Positions 1 to 9,500 of a stretch of 64,000 bases of DNA are shown here, one piece after another (the first letter of the stretch is position 1; the number at the start of each line of letters is the position of its first letter). Where the stretch lies: NCBI RefSeq assembly GCF_002754195.1, contig NZ_PEEU01000001.1:5332001-5396000 (forward strand), read 5' to 3'. The stretch is from Flavobacterium sp. 9 (GTDB lineage Bacteria; Bacteroidota; Bacteroidia; Flavobacteriales; Flavobacteriaceae). The notes under the pieces were generated by a model, which saw nothing but the letters and a program-made list of their open reading frames with translations, was not told the DNA's origin and made no database searches. The translations under genes and the position numbers were made by a program.

Positions 1-2
1 CG

Positions 3-377
3 CAAGAGTTAATAAACGAATTAATACAACAAGGAATATCGCCTGAGAGTATAAAAGTTGTTGCGTACAGAGATAAATTTAAGCAGAAAGAAACGTATTC
101 GAAGCCTACTTTTGGTAAAAAACATATCAAATGGAACGCAGAGATTACAGAAGATTTTCTGAATGAGTTTACAGATACAGAATTTGATCTTTTGATTAGT
201 TATTATGATATCGAAAAAGTGATTTTGATGATGATAACCAGTAAATCGAAAGCTAAATTTAAAGTAGGATTTTCGTCAATCGATAAAAGCTTAAACCGCT
301 GGATGATGAATACTGCTATAGAGGATTACAAACTTTTCGTCACAGAATTGTTTAAGTATTTAAAGAGTATAAAATAA
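3..377 (+). CDS. Partial conserved hypothetical protein (DUF6913-like), 5' end outside window
   Basis: An open frame runs from the window edge to a TAA stop, giving 124 visible residues; the start lies upstream. No signal peptide or membrane segment is visible. The visible part has a charged region and a hydrophobic stretch (FDLLISYYD) ahead of a short helical C-terminus. It ends 15 nt before dapA, so the two are probably co-transcribed. I associate small proteins at this place in Flavobacterium with the DUF6913 family, but this is recollection and not a motif match. The function is unknown. Confidence 0.6.
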   Translation, partial: QELINELIQQGISPESIKVVAYRDKFKQKETYSKPTFGKKHIKWNAEITEDFLNEFTDTEFDLLISYYDIEKVILMMITSKSKAKFKVGFSSIDKSLNRWMMNTAIEDYKLFVTELFKYLKSIK

Positions 378-392
378 AATATAAATTAGAAT

Positions 393-1274
393 ATGCAATC
401 ATTAATAGGAACTGGTGTTGCGCTTGTAACTCCATTTAAAAAAGACTTTTCAGTAGATATCGAAGCTTTACAACGCATCGTTAATTTTTCGATAGACGGA
501 GGAGTTGAATATCTTGTAGTTATGGGTACAACAGCAGAAAATGCTACCTTAACACAATCCGAAAAAGAATTGGTTATAAAAACAGTAATCGATGTCAATA
601 AAGGAAGATTGCCTTTAGTTCTTGGAGTTGGAGGAAATAATACAATGCAAATTGTAGAAGAATTGAAAACAGGAGACTTTTCTGCATTTGATGCGATTCT
701 TTCTGTTTCTCCTTATTATAATAAGCCAACGCAAGAAGGAATTTATCAGCATTTTAAAGCAATTGCAGAAGCATCGCCAATTCCGGTGATTTTATATAAT
801 GTTCCTGGAAGAACATCAAGTAATATGTTGCCGGCAACAGTAGTGCGTTTGGCAAAAGAATTTACTAATATTGTAGCAATAAAAGAAGCTGCAGGAGATT
901 TGGCTCAGGCTATGCAATTGATAAAAAATGCACCAAAAGATTTTCTTGTTATTTCAGGAGATGATATGATTGCATTGCCAATTGTTTTAGCTGGTGGAGC
1001 AGGAGTAATCTCTGTAATTGGACAAGGTTTTCCGAAAGAATTTTCAGAAATGATCCGTTTAGGATTGAACAGAAAAGTAAATGAAGCATTTAAAACTCAA
1101 TACTTTTTATCAGATTGTATTGATATGATTTTTGAGCAGGGAAATCCTGCCGGAATCAAACAAATCTTTCAAGCCCTTGATATTGCTGAGAATGTTGTAC
1201 GTTTGCCATTAGTAACCGTAGACGAATCTCTGGCAAACAGATTGAATGAATTTGTTAAAAACAGCATTAAATAA
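393..1274 (+). CDS. dapA: 4-hydroxy-tetrahydrodipicolinate synthase
   Basis: This cytoplasmic class I aldolase condenses pyruvate with aspartate semialdehyde, the first committed step of lysine and diaminopimelate synthesis. It has 293 residues, the usual length. Visible family motifs are the GTTAEN loop near residue 45, the tyrosine in SVSPYYNKP, and the Schiff-base lysine at about residue 164 in IKEAAGDL. The ATG is chosen because the protein begins directly at the first strand ([10 protein letters not shown]). It follows the partial gene by 15 nt. A separate promoter precedes the next gene, bamD. Confidence 0.95.
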   Translation: MQSLIGTGVALVTPFKKDFSVDIEALQRIVNFSIDGGVEYLVVMGTTAENATLTQSEKELVIKTVIDVNKGRLPLVLGVGGNNTMQIVEELKTGDFSAFDAILSVSPYYNKPTQEGIYQHFKAIAEASPIPVILYNVPGRTSSNMLPATVVRLAKEFTNIVAIKEAAGDLAQAMQLIKNAPKDFLVISGDDMIALPIVLAGGAGVISVIGQGFPKEFSEMIRLGLNRKVNEAFKTQYFLSDCIDMIFEQGNPAGIKQIFQALDIAENVVRLPLVTVDESLANRLNEFVKNSIK

Positions 1275-1313
1275 GAGTCAGATTACCGGTATTTTAATAT
1301 ACCAAAAAATATT

Positions 1314-1343
1314 TTGTAGTAGCTAAATTAATAACTAAATTTG
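1314..1343 (+). promoter_or_regulatory. Promoter of bamD-rpoZ-coaBC
   Basis: TTG at 1314-1316 and TAAATTTG at 1336-1343 are separated by exactly 19 nt. This matches the Bacteroidetes consensus TTG-N19-TAnnTTTG. The bamD start lies 67 nt downstream. Confidence 0.75.
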
Positions 1344-1410
1344 CCACCGGAACTTCGGTGTGATTTTGCTTTGGCATAATTGTCTAAGAAATCATAATAA
1401 AAGTAAGAAA

Positions 1411-2211
1411 ATGAAAAAAATAGTATCTCTATTAATTGTTGTTGTCCTTTTTTGTTCTTGTAGTGATTACCAAAAAGCATTGAAAAATGAAGATGTTGCG
1501 GCAAAGTTTGATATAGCAACAAAGATGTATGATGCAGGGAAATATTCAAAAGCGATTCGTCTTTTTGAACAATTAGCGCCTACATATAGAGGTAAGCCTC
1601 AGGCGGAGAAATTGTTTTATATGTTTTCTCAGTCTTATTATAAGTCAAAACAATATTATTTAGCTGGTTACCAGTTCGAAAGCTTTGTTTCGGGATATCC
1701 TCGTAGTGAGAAAGTTCAGGAAGCAGCTTTTTTGGGTGCTTTTAGTTACTCAAAATTAGCTCCTGTATATAGTTTAGATCAAACAGATACAGTAAAAGCT
1801 TTAGAGAAATTACAAGCATTTATTGATAACTATCCAAACTCTGAATACATTGCTCAGGCAAATGAAGCTGTTAAAATTTTGAACGGTAAACTAGAGAAAA
1901 AAGCATACGAAAATGCTAAAGGATACAATACAATTTCAGATTACAAATCAGCATTAATTGCGTTTGATAATTTTATCGCTGATTTTCCAGGAACACCATT
2001 CAAAGAAGATGCGTTGTTCTATAAATATGATTCAGCATACCAATTGGCAATAAACAGTGTTCCTTCAAAAATGGAAGAACGTTTAAACGTTGCTAAAGCA
2101 GCTTATAATAACTTAATAAAGTTCAACAGCGCTACAAAATACAAAGTGAAAGCAGACGAAATGAATGCTAGAGTTGAAACTGATTTACAAAAATTTACTA
2201 AAATAAAATAA
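1411..2211 (+). CDS. bamD: Outer membrane protein assembly factor BamD
   Basis: BamD is a periplasm-facing lipoprotein of the BAM complex, which inserts beta-barrels into the outer membrane. The protein has 266 residues. It opens with a lipoprotein signal (MKKIVSLLIVVVLFCSC) whose cysteine should be acylated. TPR-like helical pairs follow, such as YDAGKYSKAIRLFEQLA and SEYIAQANEAVKIL. I chose this ATG over an in-frame start 51 nt upstream because only it puts the signal peptide at the N-terminus. rpoZ follows after 4 nt. Confidence 0.9.
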   Translation: MKKIVSLLIVVVLFCSCSDYQKALKNEDVAAKFDIATKMYDAGKYSKAIRLFEQLAPTYRGKPQAEKLFYMFSQSYYKSKQYYLAGYQFESFVSGYPRSEKVQEAAFLGAFSYSKLAPVYSLDQTDTVKALEKLQAFIDNYPNSEYIAQANEAVKILNGKLEKKAYENAKGYNTISDYKSALIAFDNFIADFPGTPFKEDALFYKYDSAYQLAINSVPSKMEERLNVAKAAYNNLIKFNSATKYKVKADEMNARVETDLQKFTKIK

Positions 2212-2215
2212 AGTC

Positions 2216-2533
2216 ATGGATTTAAAAAAGACGAATGCTCCTGTAAATACAATAACTTACAATAAAACAGTTATTGAAGAGCCAACAGGAAATGTGTATG
2301 AAGCAATTACCATTATGGCTAAAAGAGCAAATCAAATTAATTCTGAAATTAAAAAAGAATTAACTGAAAAATTAGAAGAGTTTGCTACTTACAATGACAG
2401 TCTTGAAGAAGTTTTTGAAAATAAAGAGCAAATTGAGGTTTCTAAATTTTACGAAAAATTACCTAAACCACACGCTTTAGCAGTACAAGAATGGTTAGAT
2501 GGTAAAACTTACCACAGAGGTTCAAACAAATAA
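2216..2533 (+). CDS. rpoZ: DNA-directed RNA polymerase omega subunit (Bacteroidetes type)
   Basis: The protein has 105 residues. The core NVYEAITIMAKRANQIN is the omega signature helix (compare RYELVLVAAKRARQL in other bacteria). Omega helps assemble RNA polymerase by holding the beta' subunit. An acidic, helical C-terminal tail follows, ending in a segment rich in K and H. It sits between bamD and coaBC, a placement I recognise from other Flavobacteria. The spacing of 4 nt and 17 nt to its neighbours indicates one operon. Confidence 0.85.
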   Translation: MDLKKTNAPVNTITYNKTVIEEPTGNVYEAITIMAKRANQINSEIKKELTEKLEEFATYNDSLEEVFENKEQIEVSKFYEKLPKPHALAVQEWLDGKTYHRGSNK

Positions 2534-2550
2534 TAAATAATATAGTATAA

Positions 2551-3765
2551 ATGTCAGTTTTAAACGGGAAAAAGATTTTACTGGGAGTTTCTGGTGGAAT
2601 CGCAGCCTATAAAACAGCTTCATTAGTACGACTTTTTATAAAAGCAGGTGCACATGTCCAAGTGATAATGACACCTGCTTCTAAGGATTTTGTAACTCCA
2701 CTTACGTTATCTACGTTATCAAAAAATCCTGTACATTCCAGTTTCTTTAATCAGGACGATGAAGATGCTGTTTGGAACAATCATGTTGATTTGGCACTTT
2801 GGGCCGATTTAATGTTAATTGCTCCGGCAACAGCCAATACATTGTCGAAAATGACCACTGGAAACTGTGATAATCTTTTAATTGCAACTTATTTATCGGC
2901 AAAATGTCCAGTTTACTTTGCTCCGGCAATGGATTTGGATATGTATAAACATCAGTCTACTTTATCCAGTTTTGCTGCTTTAAAGCAATTCGGAAACGTA
3001 ATGATTCCTGCTGAAAACGGAGAATTAGCAAGTGGTTTATCTGGAGAAGGCCGAATGGCAGAACCAGAGAATATTATTGCTTTTCTTGAAGCTGATTTAG
3101 AAAGTAAATTACCTCTTAAAGGAAAAAAAATACTAATTACTGCCGGACCAACATACGAAGCAATAGATCCTGTACGTTTTATAGGAAATCATTCTTCGGG
3201 AAAAATGGGGTTTGATATTGCAAATGAAGCAGCTAATTTAGGAGCACAAGTGATTTTAGTAGCTGGACCAACACATTTTAAGGCTAAAAATAATCTGGTT
3301 GAAGTTATCAATGTAGTTTCGGCGCAAGATATGTATGATGCTTGTCATTTACATTTTAACGATGTTGATGTAGCAATTGCTGCGGCAGCCGTTGCAGATT
3401 ATAAACCTAAAGTTGTGGCTTTGCAAAAGATTAAAAAAGCAGCTGATGATTTTACGATCGAATTAGAAAAGACAAAAGATATCTTGGCATCATTGGGAGC
3501 GATCAAAAAAAATCAATTCTTAATAGGTTTTGCTTTAGAAACCGAAAATGAAATTGAAAATGCTAAGTTGAAAATTCAGAAAAAAAACTTAGATTTGATT
3601 GTTTTAAATTCCTTACAAGATGAAGGAGCCGGTTTTAAAAAAGAAACCAATAAAGTTACCTTTATTGATAAGGATTTTAAAATTGAACCAATGGAATTGA
3701 AATCAAAAGAATTTGTAGCTGTTGATATTTTAAACAAAGTTGTTTCGCATTTTGTGAAATCATAA
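2551..3765 (+). CDS. coaBC: Bifunctional phosphopantothenoylcysteine decarboxylase/phosphopantothenate-cysteine ligase
   Basis: This enzyme catalyses two successive steps of coenzyme A synthesis. It has 404 residues, typical of CoaBC (Dfp). The N-terminal half is the FMN-dependent decarboxylase (KILLGVSGGIAAYKT, WNNHVDLALWADLMLIAPATANT, PAMDLDMY). The C-terminal half is the CTP-dependent ligase (ILITAGPTYEAIDPVRFIGN, AAAVADYKP, KKNLDLIVLNS). The last CoA-pathway enzyme, coaE, lies about 5 kb downstream in this window. Confidence 0.95.
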   Translation: MSVLNGKKILLGVSGGIAAYKTASLVRLFIKAGAHVQVIMTPASKDFVTPLTLSTLSKNPVHSSFFNQDDEDAVWNNHVDLALWADLMLIAPATANTLSKMTTGNCDNLLIATYLSAKCPVYFAPAMDLDMYKHQSTLSSFAALKQFGNVMIPAENGELASGLSGEGRMAEPENIIAFLEADLESKLPLKGKKILITAGPTYEAIDPVRFIGNHSSGKMGFDIANEAANLGAQVILVAGPTHFKAKNNLVEVINVVSAQDMYDACHLHFNDVDVAIAAAAVADYKPKVVALQKIKKAADDFTIELEKTKDILASLGAIKKNQFLIGFALETENEIENAKLKIQKKNLDLIVLNSLQDEGAGFKKETNKVTFIDKDFKIEPMELKSKEFVAVDILNKVVSHFVKS

Positions 3766-3800
3766 AGAGTTAAAATACGAATTAAAAGCAAGAATAGTAT

Positions 3801-3808
3801 TACTTTTG
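3801..3808 (+). promoter_or_regulatory. Possible -7 element upstream of the PorD-like gene
   Basis: TACTTTTG fits the TAnnTTTG element and lies 25 nt before the start codon. No TTG is found at the usual upstream distance, so this is a weak call. Confidence 0.4.
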
Positions 3809-3833
3809 CAGTAGAACCCAAATTAACTTTCGT

Positions 3834-4718
3834 ATGAATAAAATAGTTACATTCTTAGTTTTCTTTATTTTTGGCTTTACGCAGGCACAACAGCTAAATT
3901 GTACTGTAACTATTAACACAGAAAGATTACCAAATCCTAATCAGCAAGTTTTTAAAACGCTTCAGACTTCTTTGGCTGAATTTGTGAATAAAACAGATTG
4001 GACAGGATCAGTGCTAAAACAGAACGAACGTATTAATTGTTCAATGTATATTACATTGTCTTCTAATAGTTCAGATCAGTTTTCGGGAACAATCCAGGTG
4101 CAATCATCACGCTTGATTTTTAATTCTACTTATTCATCTCCTGTTTTAAATTATAACGATAAAGATTTTAATTTTAGATATACAGAATATGAGCCATTGT
4201 TGTTTAATCCGACAACATTTGATTCGAATTTAGTTTCTGTAGTTTCTTTTTACAGTTATTTAATTCTGGGAATGGATGCGGATACTTTTCAAATGGGGGC
4301 AGGAAATCAATATCTTGAAACCGCTCAGAATATTGCAAATGTTGCGCAACAAGGAGGGTCTAAAGGCTGGAGTCAATCTGATGGAGTTCAGAATCGTTAC
4401 TACTTAATAAACGATATGATTTCTCCAATGTACAGCGATTTGCGTCAGGTAATGTATGCTTATCATACAGGTTTAGACTTGATGAGTCAGGATTTGAAAG
4501 CATCAAAAGAAAAAATAAAAGATGCGCTTCTTATTATTGGTCGATTTAATACTGTAAAACCCAATGCTTTTTTGACAAGAGTATTTTTTGATGCAAAATC
4601 AGACGAAATCGTTTCTATATTTTCAGGAGGTCCAAGTATTCCTGTTACAGATTTGACAGATGTTTTGAATAAAGTATCGCCATTGAATTCTACAAAATGG
4701 TCGCAAATTAAATTTTAA
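3834..4718 (+). CDS. DUF4835 family protein, probable type IX secretion protein PorD
   Basis: The protein has 294 residues with an N-terminal signal peptide (MNKIVTFLVFFIFGFTQAQQ), so it is exported. The mature part begins NCTVTINTERLPNPNQQ, which I recognise as the DUF4835 family found in Bacteroidetes between coaBC and recN. Members have been named PorD and linked to the type IX secretion translocon; I hold that link with moderate confidence only. No catalytic motif is visible. If it is correct, the protein works in the periplasm or at the outer membrane in surface protein export. Confidence 0.6.
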   Translation: MNKIVTFLVFFIFGFTQAQQLNCTVTINTERLPNPNQQVFKTLQTSLAEFVNKTDWTGSVLKQNERINCSMYITLSSNSSDQFSGTIQVQSSRLIFNSTYSSPVLNYNDKDFNFRYTEYEPLLFNPTTFDSNLVSVVSFYSYLILGMDADTFQMGAGNQYLETAQNIANVAQQGGSKGWSQSDGVQNRYYLINDMISPMYSDLRQVMYAYHTGLDLMSQDLKASKEKIKDALLIIGRFNTVKPNAFLTRVFFDAKSDEIVSIFSGGPSIPVTDLTDVLNKVSPLNSTKWSQIKF

Positions 4719-4767
4719 TTATTTAATTTCACACCCATCATTAACTTTTATATTACAAATTTTCTCT

Positions 4768-6420
4768 ATGATTACTTCGCTGTCAATTAAAAATTATGCT
4801 CTAATTGAAAAACTTGCCATTGACTTTTCAAAAGGTTTTTCTATAATTACAGGTGAAACAGGTGCGGGGAAATCAATTATATTAGGTGCAATTGGACTTG
4901 TTTTAGGGAAAAGAGCCGATCTTACTTCATTAAAAAACAAAGAAGAAAAATGTGTAATTGAAGCGCATTTTGAAATTTCTAAATACAATCTAAAAGAATT
5001 TTTCGAAACCAACGATCTTGATTACGAAGATGAAACTATTATTAGACGCGAAATTTTGCCTTCGGGGAAATCTCGCGCATTTATAAATGATAGTCCTGTG
5101 AATCTTCAGGAATTACAAGATTTAAGTTTGTTTTTGATTGATATACATTCGCAACAGCAAACTCAGGAATTATCAGACGAAAGTGTTCAGTTTAAAATTA
5201 TTGATGCAATTGCAAATAATGGAGAAACAATAGTATCATACCAAAAATTACTGAAAGAATATAAAACAGATAAAAGCAAACTGAATGCTTTGTTGAAGAA
5301 ACAAAGTGATTCAGGAAAAGAATTGGAATACAATACTTTTCTATTGAATGAATTAGTTGTTGCTAAACTAAAATCTGGTGAGCAAGAAGAGCTGGAAGCT
5401 GATTATGAGAAACTGAATAATGTTGAGATTATTAAAGAATCAATTGATAAATCATTGGTAATTGCCAATGAAGAGCAATTTGGTGTTTTTCATAATCTAA
5501 ATGAAATTAAAGCTTCTTTGCAAAAAATCGCGACATTTTCACCGGAATACCAAAGTTTATTCGAAAGAATAACAAGTGTAGCAATTGAAGTGGATGATGT
5601 TTCGAGAGAATTGCAAAATGCATCAGAAAAATTATTAAATGATCCGGCGCAATTAGAATTAGTAAGTCAGAAATTGCAATTAATTTATAATTTACAGAAA
5701 AAACATCAGGTTAAAACTGTAGATGAATTATTACAAATTCAGGCAGACTTAGAAAATAAAGTGCTGGAATTGGATAATATTGAAGAAGAAATAGCAGTTT
5801 TATCAAAATCAATAGAACAAAAAACTTCAGAATTAGATGCTTTTTCAGGAACAATTCATCAGGAAAGAATAAATGCAATTCCGGTTTTATCGAATCAATT
5901 AGTTTCAATATTGGAAACTTTAGGAATGCCAAATGTTCGTTTCAATATGGAATTATTGCCTTCTGAAACCTATTTCAATAATGGAAAAGATGAATTGCAA
6001 TTTTTATTCTCTGCCAATAAAGGAACTGATTTTGGTTTATTGAAAAAAGTTGCTTCAGGAGGAGAAATGTCTCGTATAATGTTGGCTGTCAAAGCAATTT
6101 TGGCACAATATTCAAAATTACCAACCTTAATTTTTGATGAAATTGATACAGGAGTTTCAGGAGAAATTGCGATTAGAATGGGAGAGATCATGAAAGAAAT
6201 GAGTGGAAAAATGCAAATCTTTGCCATTACGCATTTACCTCAAATAGCAGCAAAAGGAGATTCGCACTTTAAAGTTTCGAAATCTACAGTTGACGACGAT
6301 ACACAATCAGAGTTGAAACTTTTGTCTCAGGAAGAAAGAGTTACTGAAATTGCTCAAATGTTATCAGGAGCAATCGTGTCAGATTCGGCTTTAAATCATG
6401 CTAAAGCCTTGTTGAACTAA
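4768..6420 (+). CDS. recN: DNA repair protein RecN
   Basis: RecN is an SMC-like ATPase that tethers DNA ends during double-strand break repair. It has 550 residues, the usual length. The Walker A motif GETGAGKS is at residues 29-36. A long coiled-coil region fills the middle. The ABC signature VASGGEMSR and the Walker B segment LPTLIFDEIDTGVSG lie in the C-terminal third, followed by ITHLPQIAA. The promoter of the next gene, fabV, appears to start inside the last 12 nt of this gene. Confidence 0.95.
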   Translation: MITSLSIKNYALIEKLAIDFSKGFSIITGETGAGKSIILGAIGLVLGKRADLTSLKNKEEKCVIEAHFEISKYNLKEFFETNDLDYEDETIIRREILPSGKSRAFINDSPVNLQELQDLSLFLIDIHSQQQTQELSDESVQFKIIDAIANNGETIVSYQKLLKEYKTDKSKLNALLKKQSDSGKELEYNTFLLNELVVAKLKSGEQEELEADYEKLNNVEIIKESIDKSLVIANEEQFGVFHNLNEIKASLQKIATFSPEYQSLFERITSVAIEVDDVSRELQNASEKLLNDPAQLELVSQKLQLIYNLQKKHQVKTVDELLQIQADLENKVLELDNIEEEIAVLSKSIEQKTSELDAFSGTIHQERINAIPVLSNQLVSILETLGMPNVRFNMELLPSETYFNNGKDELQFLFSANKGTDFGLLKKVASGGEMSRIMLAVKAILAQYSKLPTLIFDEIDTGVSGEIAIRMGEIMKEMSGKMQIFAITHLPQIAAKGDSHFKVSKSTVDDDTQSELKLLSQEERVTEIAQMLSGAIVSDSALNHAKALLN

Positions 6421-6438
6421 AGAAATAATTTATATTTG
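6409..6438 (+). promoter_or_regulatory. Promoter of fabV
   Basis: TTG at 6409-6411, inside the end of recN, and TATATTTG at 6431-6438 are 19 nt apart, an exact fit to the Bacteroidetes promoter. The predicted leader to the fabV ATG is about 85 nt, long for this window. Confidence 0.65.
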
Positions 6439-6527
6439 TCATCTTAAAGCTAATTAAACAAACGTAAATTAGGTGAGATCTCTTTAATAAAGAAAGAATT
6501 ACCCAATTGCGAATAAAAAGGAAAAAA

Positions 6528-7718
6528 ATGATTATAGAACCTAGAATGAGAGGATTTATTTGCTTGACATCTCACCCAAAAGGAGCCGAGCAAAATGTTA
6601 AAAATCAAATAGAATATATAAAATCAAAAGGTCCAATTGCCGGAGCAAAGAAAGTATTAGTTATCGGAGCTTCTACAGGATTTGGTTTAGCTTCAAGAAT
6701 TACAAGCGCTTTTGGATCTGATGCTGCAACAATTGGAGTTTTCTTTGAAAAACCACCAGTTGAAGGTAAAACAGCTTCACCAGGATGGTATAATTCTGCA
6801 GCTTTTGAAACAGAAGCTCACAAAGCAGGTCTATATGCAAAAAGTATCAACGGAGATGCTTTTTCAAACGAAATAAAAAGAGAAACTTTAGATTTAATTA
6901 AAGCAGATTTAGGACAAGTTGATCTTGTAATTTACAGTTTAGCTTCTCCAGTGCGTCAACATCCTGTAACAGGAGTTTTGCACCGTTCAGTTTTAAAACC
7001 AATCGGACAAACTTTTACAAATAAAACAGTAGATTTCCATACCGGAAAAGTTTCTGAAGTTTCAATTGCTCCGGCAAACGAAGAAGATATTGAAAATACG
7101 GTTGCTGTAATGGGTGGTGAAGACTGGGCAATGTGGATTGATGCTTTAAAAGCAGAAAATTTATTGGCAGACGGAGCTACAACAGTTGCTTATTCTTATA
7201 TCGGGCCATCATTGACAGAGGCAGTTTACCGTAAAGGTACAATTGGTCAGGCAAAAGATCATTTAGAAGCTACAGCATTCTCTATCACAGATAGTTTAGA
7301 ATCAATTGGAGGAAAAGCTTACGTTTCTGTAAACAAAGCATTGGTTACACAAGCAAGTTCTGCGATTCCGGTTATTCCTTTATATATTTCTCTTTTATAT
7401 AAAATTATGAAAGAAGAAGGAATTCACGAAGGTTGTATCGAGCAGATTCAACGTTTGTTTCAAGATAGATTATACAATGGATCAGAAGTTCCTGTTGATG
7501 AAAAAGGCAGAATCAGAATTGACGACTGGGAAATGCGTGATGATGTTCAGGAAAAAGTGGCTAAACTTTGGTTAGAAGCTACAACTGAAACATTACCTGC
7601 TATTGGTGATTTAGCTGGATATAGAAACGATTTCTTGAACCTTTTTGGATTTGAATTTGCAGGAGTTGATTATGCAGCAGAAGCAAATGAAGTTGTAAAT
7701 ATTGAAAGTATCAAATAA
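6528..7718 (+). CDS. fabV: Trans-2-enoyl-CoA/ACP reductase, FabV type
   Basis: FabV reduces the enoyl-thioester double bond with NADH in the last step of the fatty-acid elongation cycle. It has 396 residues, matching the family. Visible are the Rossmann nucleotide site VLVIGASTGFGLASR near residue 50 and the FabV active-site spacing Y-x8-K in YRKGTIGQAK. The ATG giving MIIEPRMRGFICL is preferred to an in-frame TTG 21 nt upstream because the family starts with this segment. A strong terminator follows. Confidence 0.93.
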   Translation: MIIEPRMRGFICLTSHPKGAEQNVKNQIEYIKSKGPIAGAKKVLVIGASTGFGLASRITSAFGSDAATIGVFFEKPPVEGKTASPGWYNSAAFETEAHKAGLYAKSINGDAFSNEIKRETLDLIKADLGQVDLVIYSLASPVRQHPVTGVLHRSVLKPIGQTFTNKTVDFHTGKVSEVSIAPANEEDIENTVAVMGGEDWAMWIDALKAENLLADGATTVAYSYIGPSLTEAVYRKGTIGQAKDHLEATAFSITDSLESIGGKAYVSVNKALVTQASSAIPVIPLYISLLYKIMKEEGIHEGCIEQIQRLFQDRLYNGSEVPVDEKGRIRIDDWEMRDDVQEKVAKLWLEATTETLPAIGDLAGYRNDFLNLFGFEFAGVDYAAEANEVVNIESIK

Positions 7719-7743
7719 ATAGAAAAAAATACCCTTATAAATG

Positions 7744-7774
7744 AAAACCATTCGTCACAGCGAATGGTTTTTTT
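7744..7774 (+). terminator. Intrinsic terminator after fabV
   Basis: An 11-bp perfect stem (AAAACCATTCG with CGAATGGTTTT) has a 6-nt loop and runs into a T tract. Confidence 0.85.
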
Positions 7775-7844
7775 ATGAATATAACATATCTTTGTTAAAA
7801 TTTTTAATTTTAAAATATTTCCACTTTAATACGCACATCCCATT

Positions 7845-8843
7845 ATGATTTTTTCTTTAATTATACCCGTGTATAATCGTCCAGATGAAGTAGATGAACT
7901 TTTAGAAAGTCTCTCAAAATCTGATTATAATGAAGCTTTTGAAATTGTTCTAGTCGAAGATGGATCATCAATTCCGTGTAAAGACGTCGTGATGACCTAT
8001 CAGGGAAAATTGAATATTTCATATTACTTTAAGGAAAATTCAGGACCTGGAGATTCCAGAAACTTCGGGATGCAAAAGGCGAGAGGAGATTACTTTATTA
8101 TTTTTGACTCAGATTGTATTATTCCGTCTAACTATTTAACAGAAGTTAGAAAAGCCTTAGATCAGGAATATGTTGATTGTTTTGGAGGTCCGGACAGAGC
8201 ATTAGATAGCTTTTCGAGTATTCAGAAAGCAATTAATTTTGCAATGACATCTTTCTTGACAACTGGAGGAATTCGTGGTGGTTCTGAGAAAATTAATAAG
8301 TTTCAGCCAAGAAGTTTCAATATGGGGATTTCAAAAAAGGCTTTTGAGGCTTCAAAAGGGTTTGGAGATATTCATCCGGGAGAAGATCCGGATTTATCAA
8401 TTCGATTATGGAATTTAGGATTTGAAACCAGATTGTTTTCAGAAGCCTACGTTTATCATAAACGAAGAATTGACTGGGAAAAATTCTCAATACAAGTACA
8501 TAAATTTGGAATCGCCAGACCTATTCTTAATAGCTGGTATCCGGAACATAATAAATTAACCTTCTTTTTTCCGACGTTTTTTATCCTCGGATTATTATTA
8601 GCTTTTTTACTATTAATTTTCAATTTTGATATATTATTACAATTATATTTTGTATATTTCGTTATAATTTTTCTTACAGCTAGTATTCAAAATAAAAGCA
8701 TTAAAATAGGATATCTTTCTGTAATTGCAGTTTGGAAACAATTTTATGGTTATGGAACGGGATTTTTAGAATCATTCATAAAAATCATCCTTTTAAAGAA
8801 AAAACCGCAAGAGGCGTTTCCTCGTATGTTTTTTAAGATATAG
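7845..8843 (+). CDS. Family 2 glycosyltransferase with C-terminal membrane segments
   Basis: The protein has 332 residues. The N-terminal GT-A domain shows FSLIIPVYNRPDEVDELLES, the nucleotide-sugar aspartate in VLVEDGSS, a DxD-type FDSDC near residue 90, and GEDPDLSIRL as the probable acidic base region. Hydrophobic stretches around residues 245-285 should anchor it to the inner membrane. The substrate cannot be read from the sequence; cell-envelope polysaccharide or glycolipid is likely. coaE begins 1 nt after its stop, so the two are translated from one transcript. TATCTTTG at 7787-7794 may be its -7 element. Confidence 0.85.
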   Translation: MIFSLIIPVYNRPDEVDELLESLSKSDYNEAFEIVLVEDGSSIPCKDVVMTYQGKLNISYYFKENSGPGDSRNFGMQKARGDYFIIFDSDCIIPSNYLTEVRKALDQEYVDCFGGPDRALDSFSSIQKAINFAMTSFLTTGGIRGGSEKINKFQPRSFNMGISKKAFEASKGFGDIHPGEDPDLSIRLWNLGFETRLFSEAYVYHKRRIDWEKFSIQVHKFGIARPILNSWYPEHNKLTFFFPTFFILGLLLAFLLLIFNFDILLQLYFVYFVIIFLTASIQNKSIKIGYLSVIAVWKQFYGYGTGFLESFIKIILLKKKPQEAFPRMFFKI

Positions 8844-8844
8844 T

Positions 8845-9441
8845 ATGACAAAAGTTATTGGCTTAACAGGTGGAATAGGAAGTGGCAAAACAACTATTGC
8901 AAACTATTTTGCAACAATGGGAGTTCCGGTCTACATTGCTGATGATGAAGCCAAAAAAGTAATGCAATCTCAAAGTATTGTCAATGAAATAAAGACAACA
9001 TTTGGAGAAGCCCTTTTTGAAAATGATATTTTGAACAGAGCAGAACTGGCTGAAATTGTTTTTAATAATGCGGATCAATTAGCAAAATTAAATACAATTG
9101 TGCATCCGGCTGTAAAGAAGGATTTTGAAATTTGGTTATCAGAACATAAAAAATATCAATATGTGGTGTACGAAGCCGCAATTTTGTTTGAAAGTGGTCG
9201 TTATAAAGATTGCGATGTTATTGTAACAGTTACTGCCCCGGAAGAAATTAGAATTGAAAGAGTTCTAAAGCGAGATAATACCACACGTGAACAGGTTTTA
9301 AGCAGGATAAAAATGCAGTGGAATGACGAAAAACGAATTTCCTTAAGCAATTTTGTAATTAATAACAGTAATCTTAAAATTGCTAAAGAAGAAGTTGTTA
9401 AAATTCTTAAAATTTTAAATATAAAACAAAATCAGTCTTAA
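8845..9441 (+). CDS. coaE: Dephospho-CoA kinase
   Basis: CoaE phosphorylates the 3' hydroxyl of dephospho-CoA, the last step of coenzyme A synthesis. It has 198 residues, the usual length. The P-loop GLTGGIGSGKTT is at residues 6-17. Further family segments are PVYIADDEAKK, IVHPAVKKDFE, YEAAILFESG and a DxxxxxRVLKRD-like stretch (IRIERVLKRDNTT). It is coupled to the glycosyltransferase gene with a 1-nt gap, a pairing that does not obviously reflect a shared pathway. Confidence 0.93.
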   Translation: MTKVIGLTGGIGSGKTTIANYFATMGVPVYIADDEAKKVMQSQSIVNEIKTTFGEALFENDILNRAELAEIVFNNADQLAKLNTIVHPAVKKDFEIWLSEHKKYQYVVYEAAILFESGRYKDCDVIVTVTAPEEIRIERVLKRDNTTREQVLSRIKMQWNDEKRISLSNFVINNSNLKIAKEEVVKILKILNIKQNQS

Positions 9442-9487
9442 ATGTTAATATTTGGTTAATGTATTATTTAGTATATTGTTAAAATAT

Positions 9488-9495
9488 TAATTTTG
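9488..9495 (+). promoter_or_regulatory. -7 element of the histidine kinase gene, predicting a leaderless mRNA
   Basis: TAATTTTG ends 5 nt before the ATG of the kinase. Transcription from such an element should begin at or next to the A of the start codon. The same 5-nt spacing occurs at three other genes in this window. Confidence 0.5.
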
Positions 9496-9500
9496 TTTCG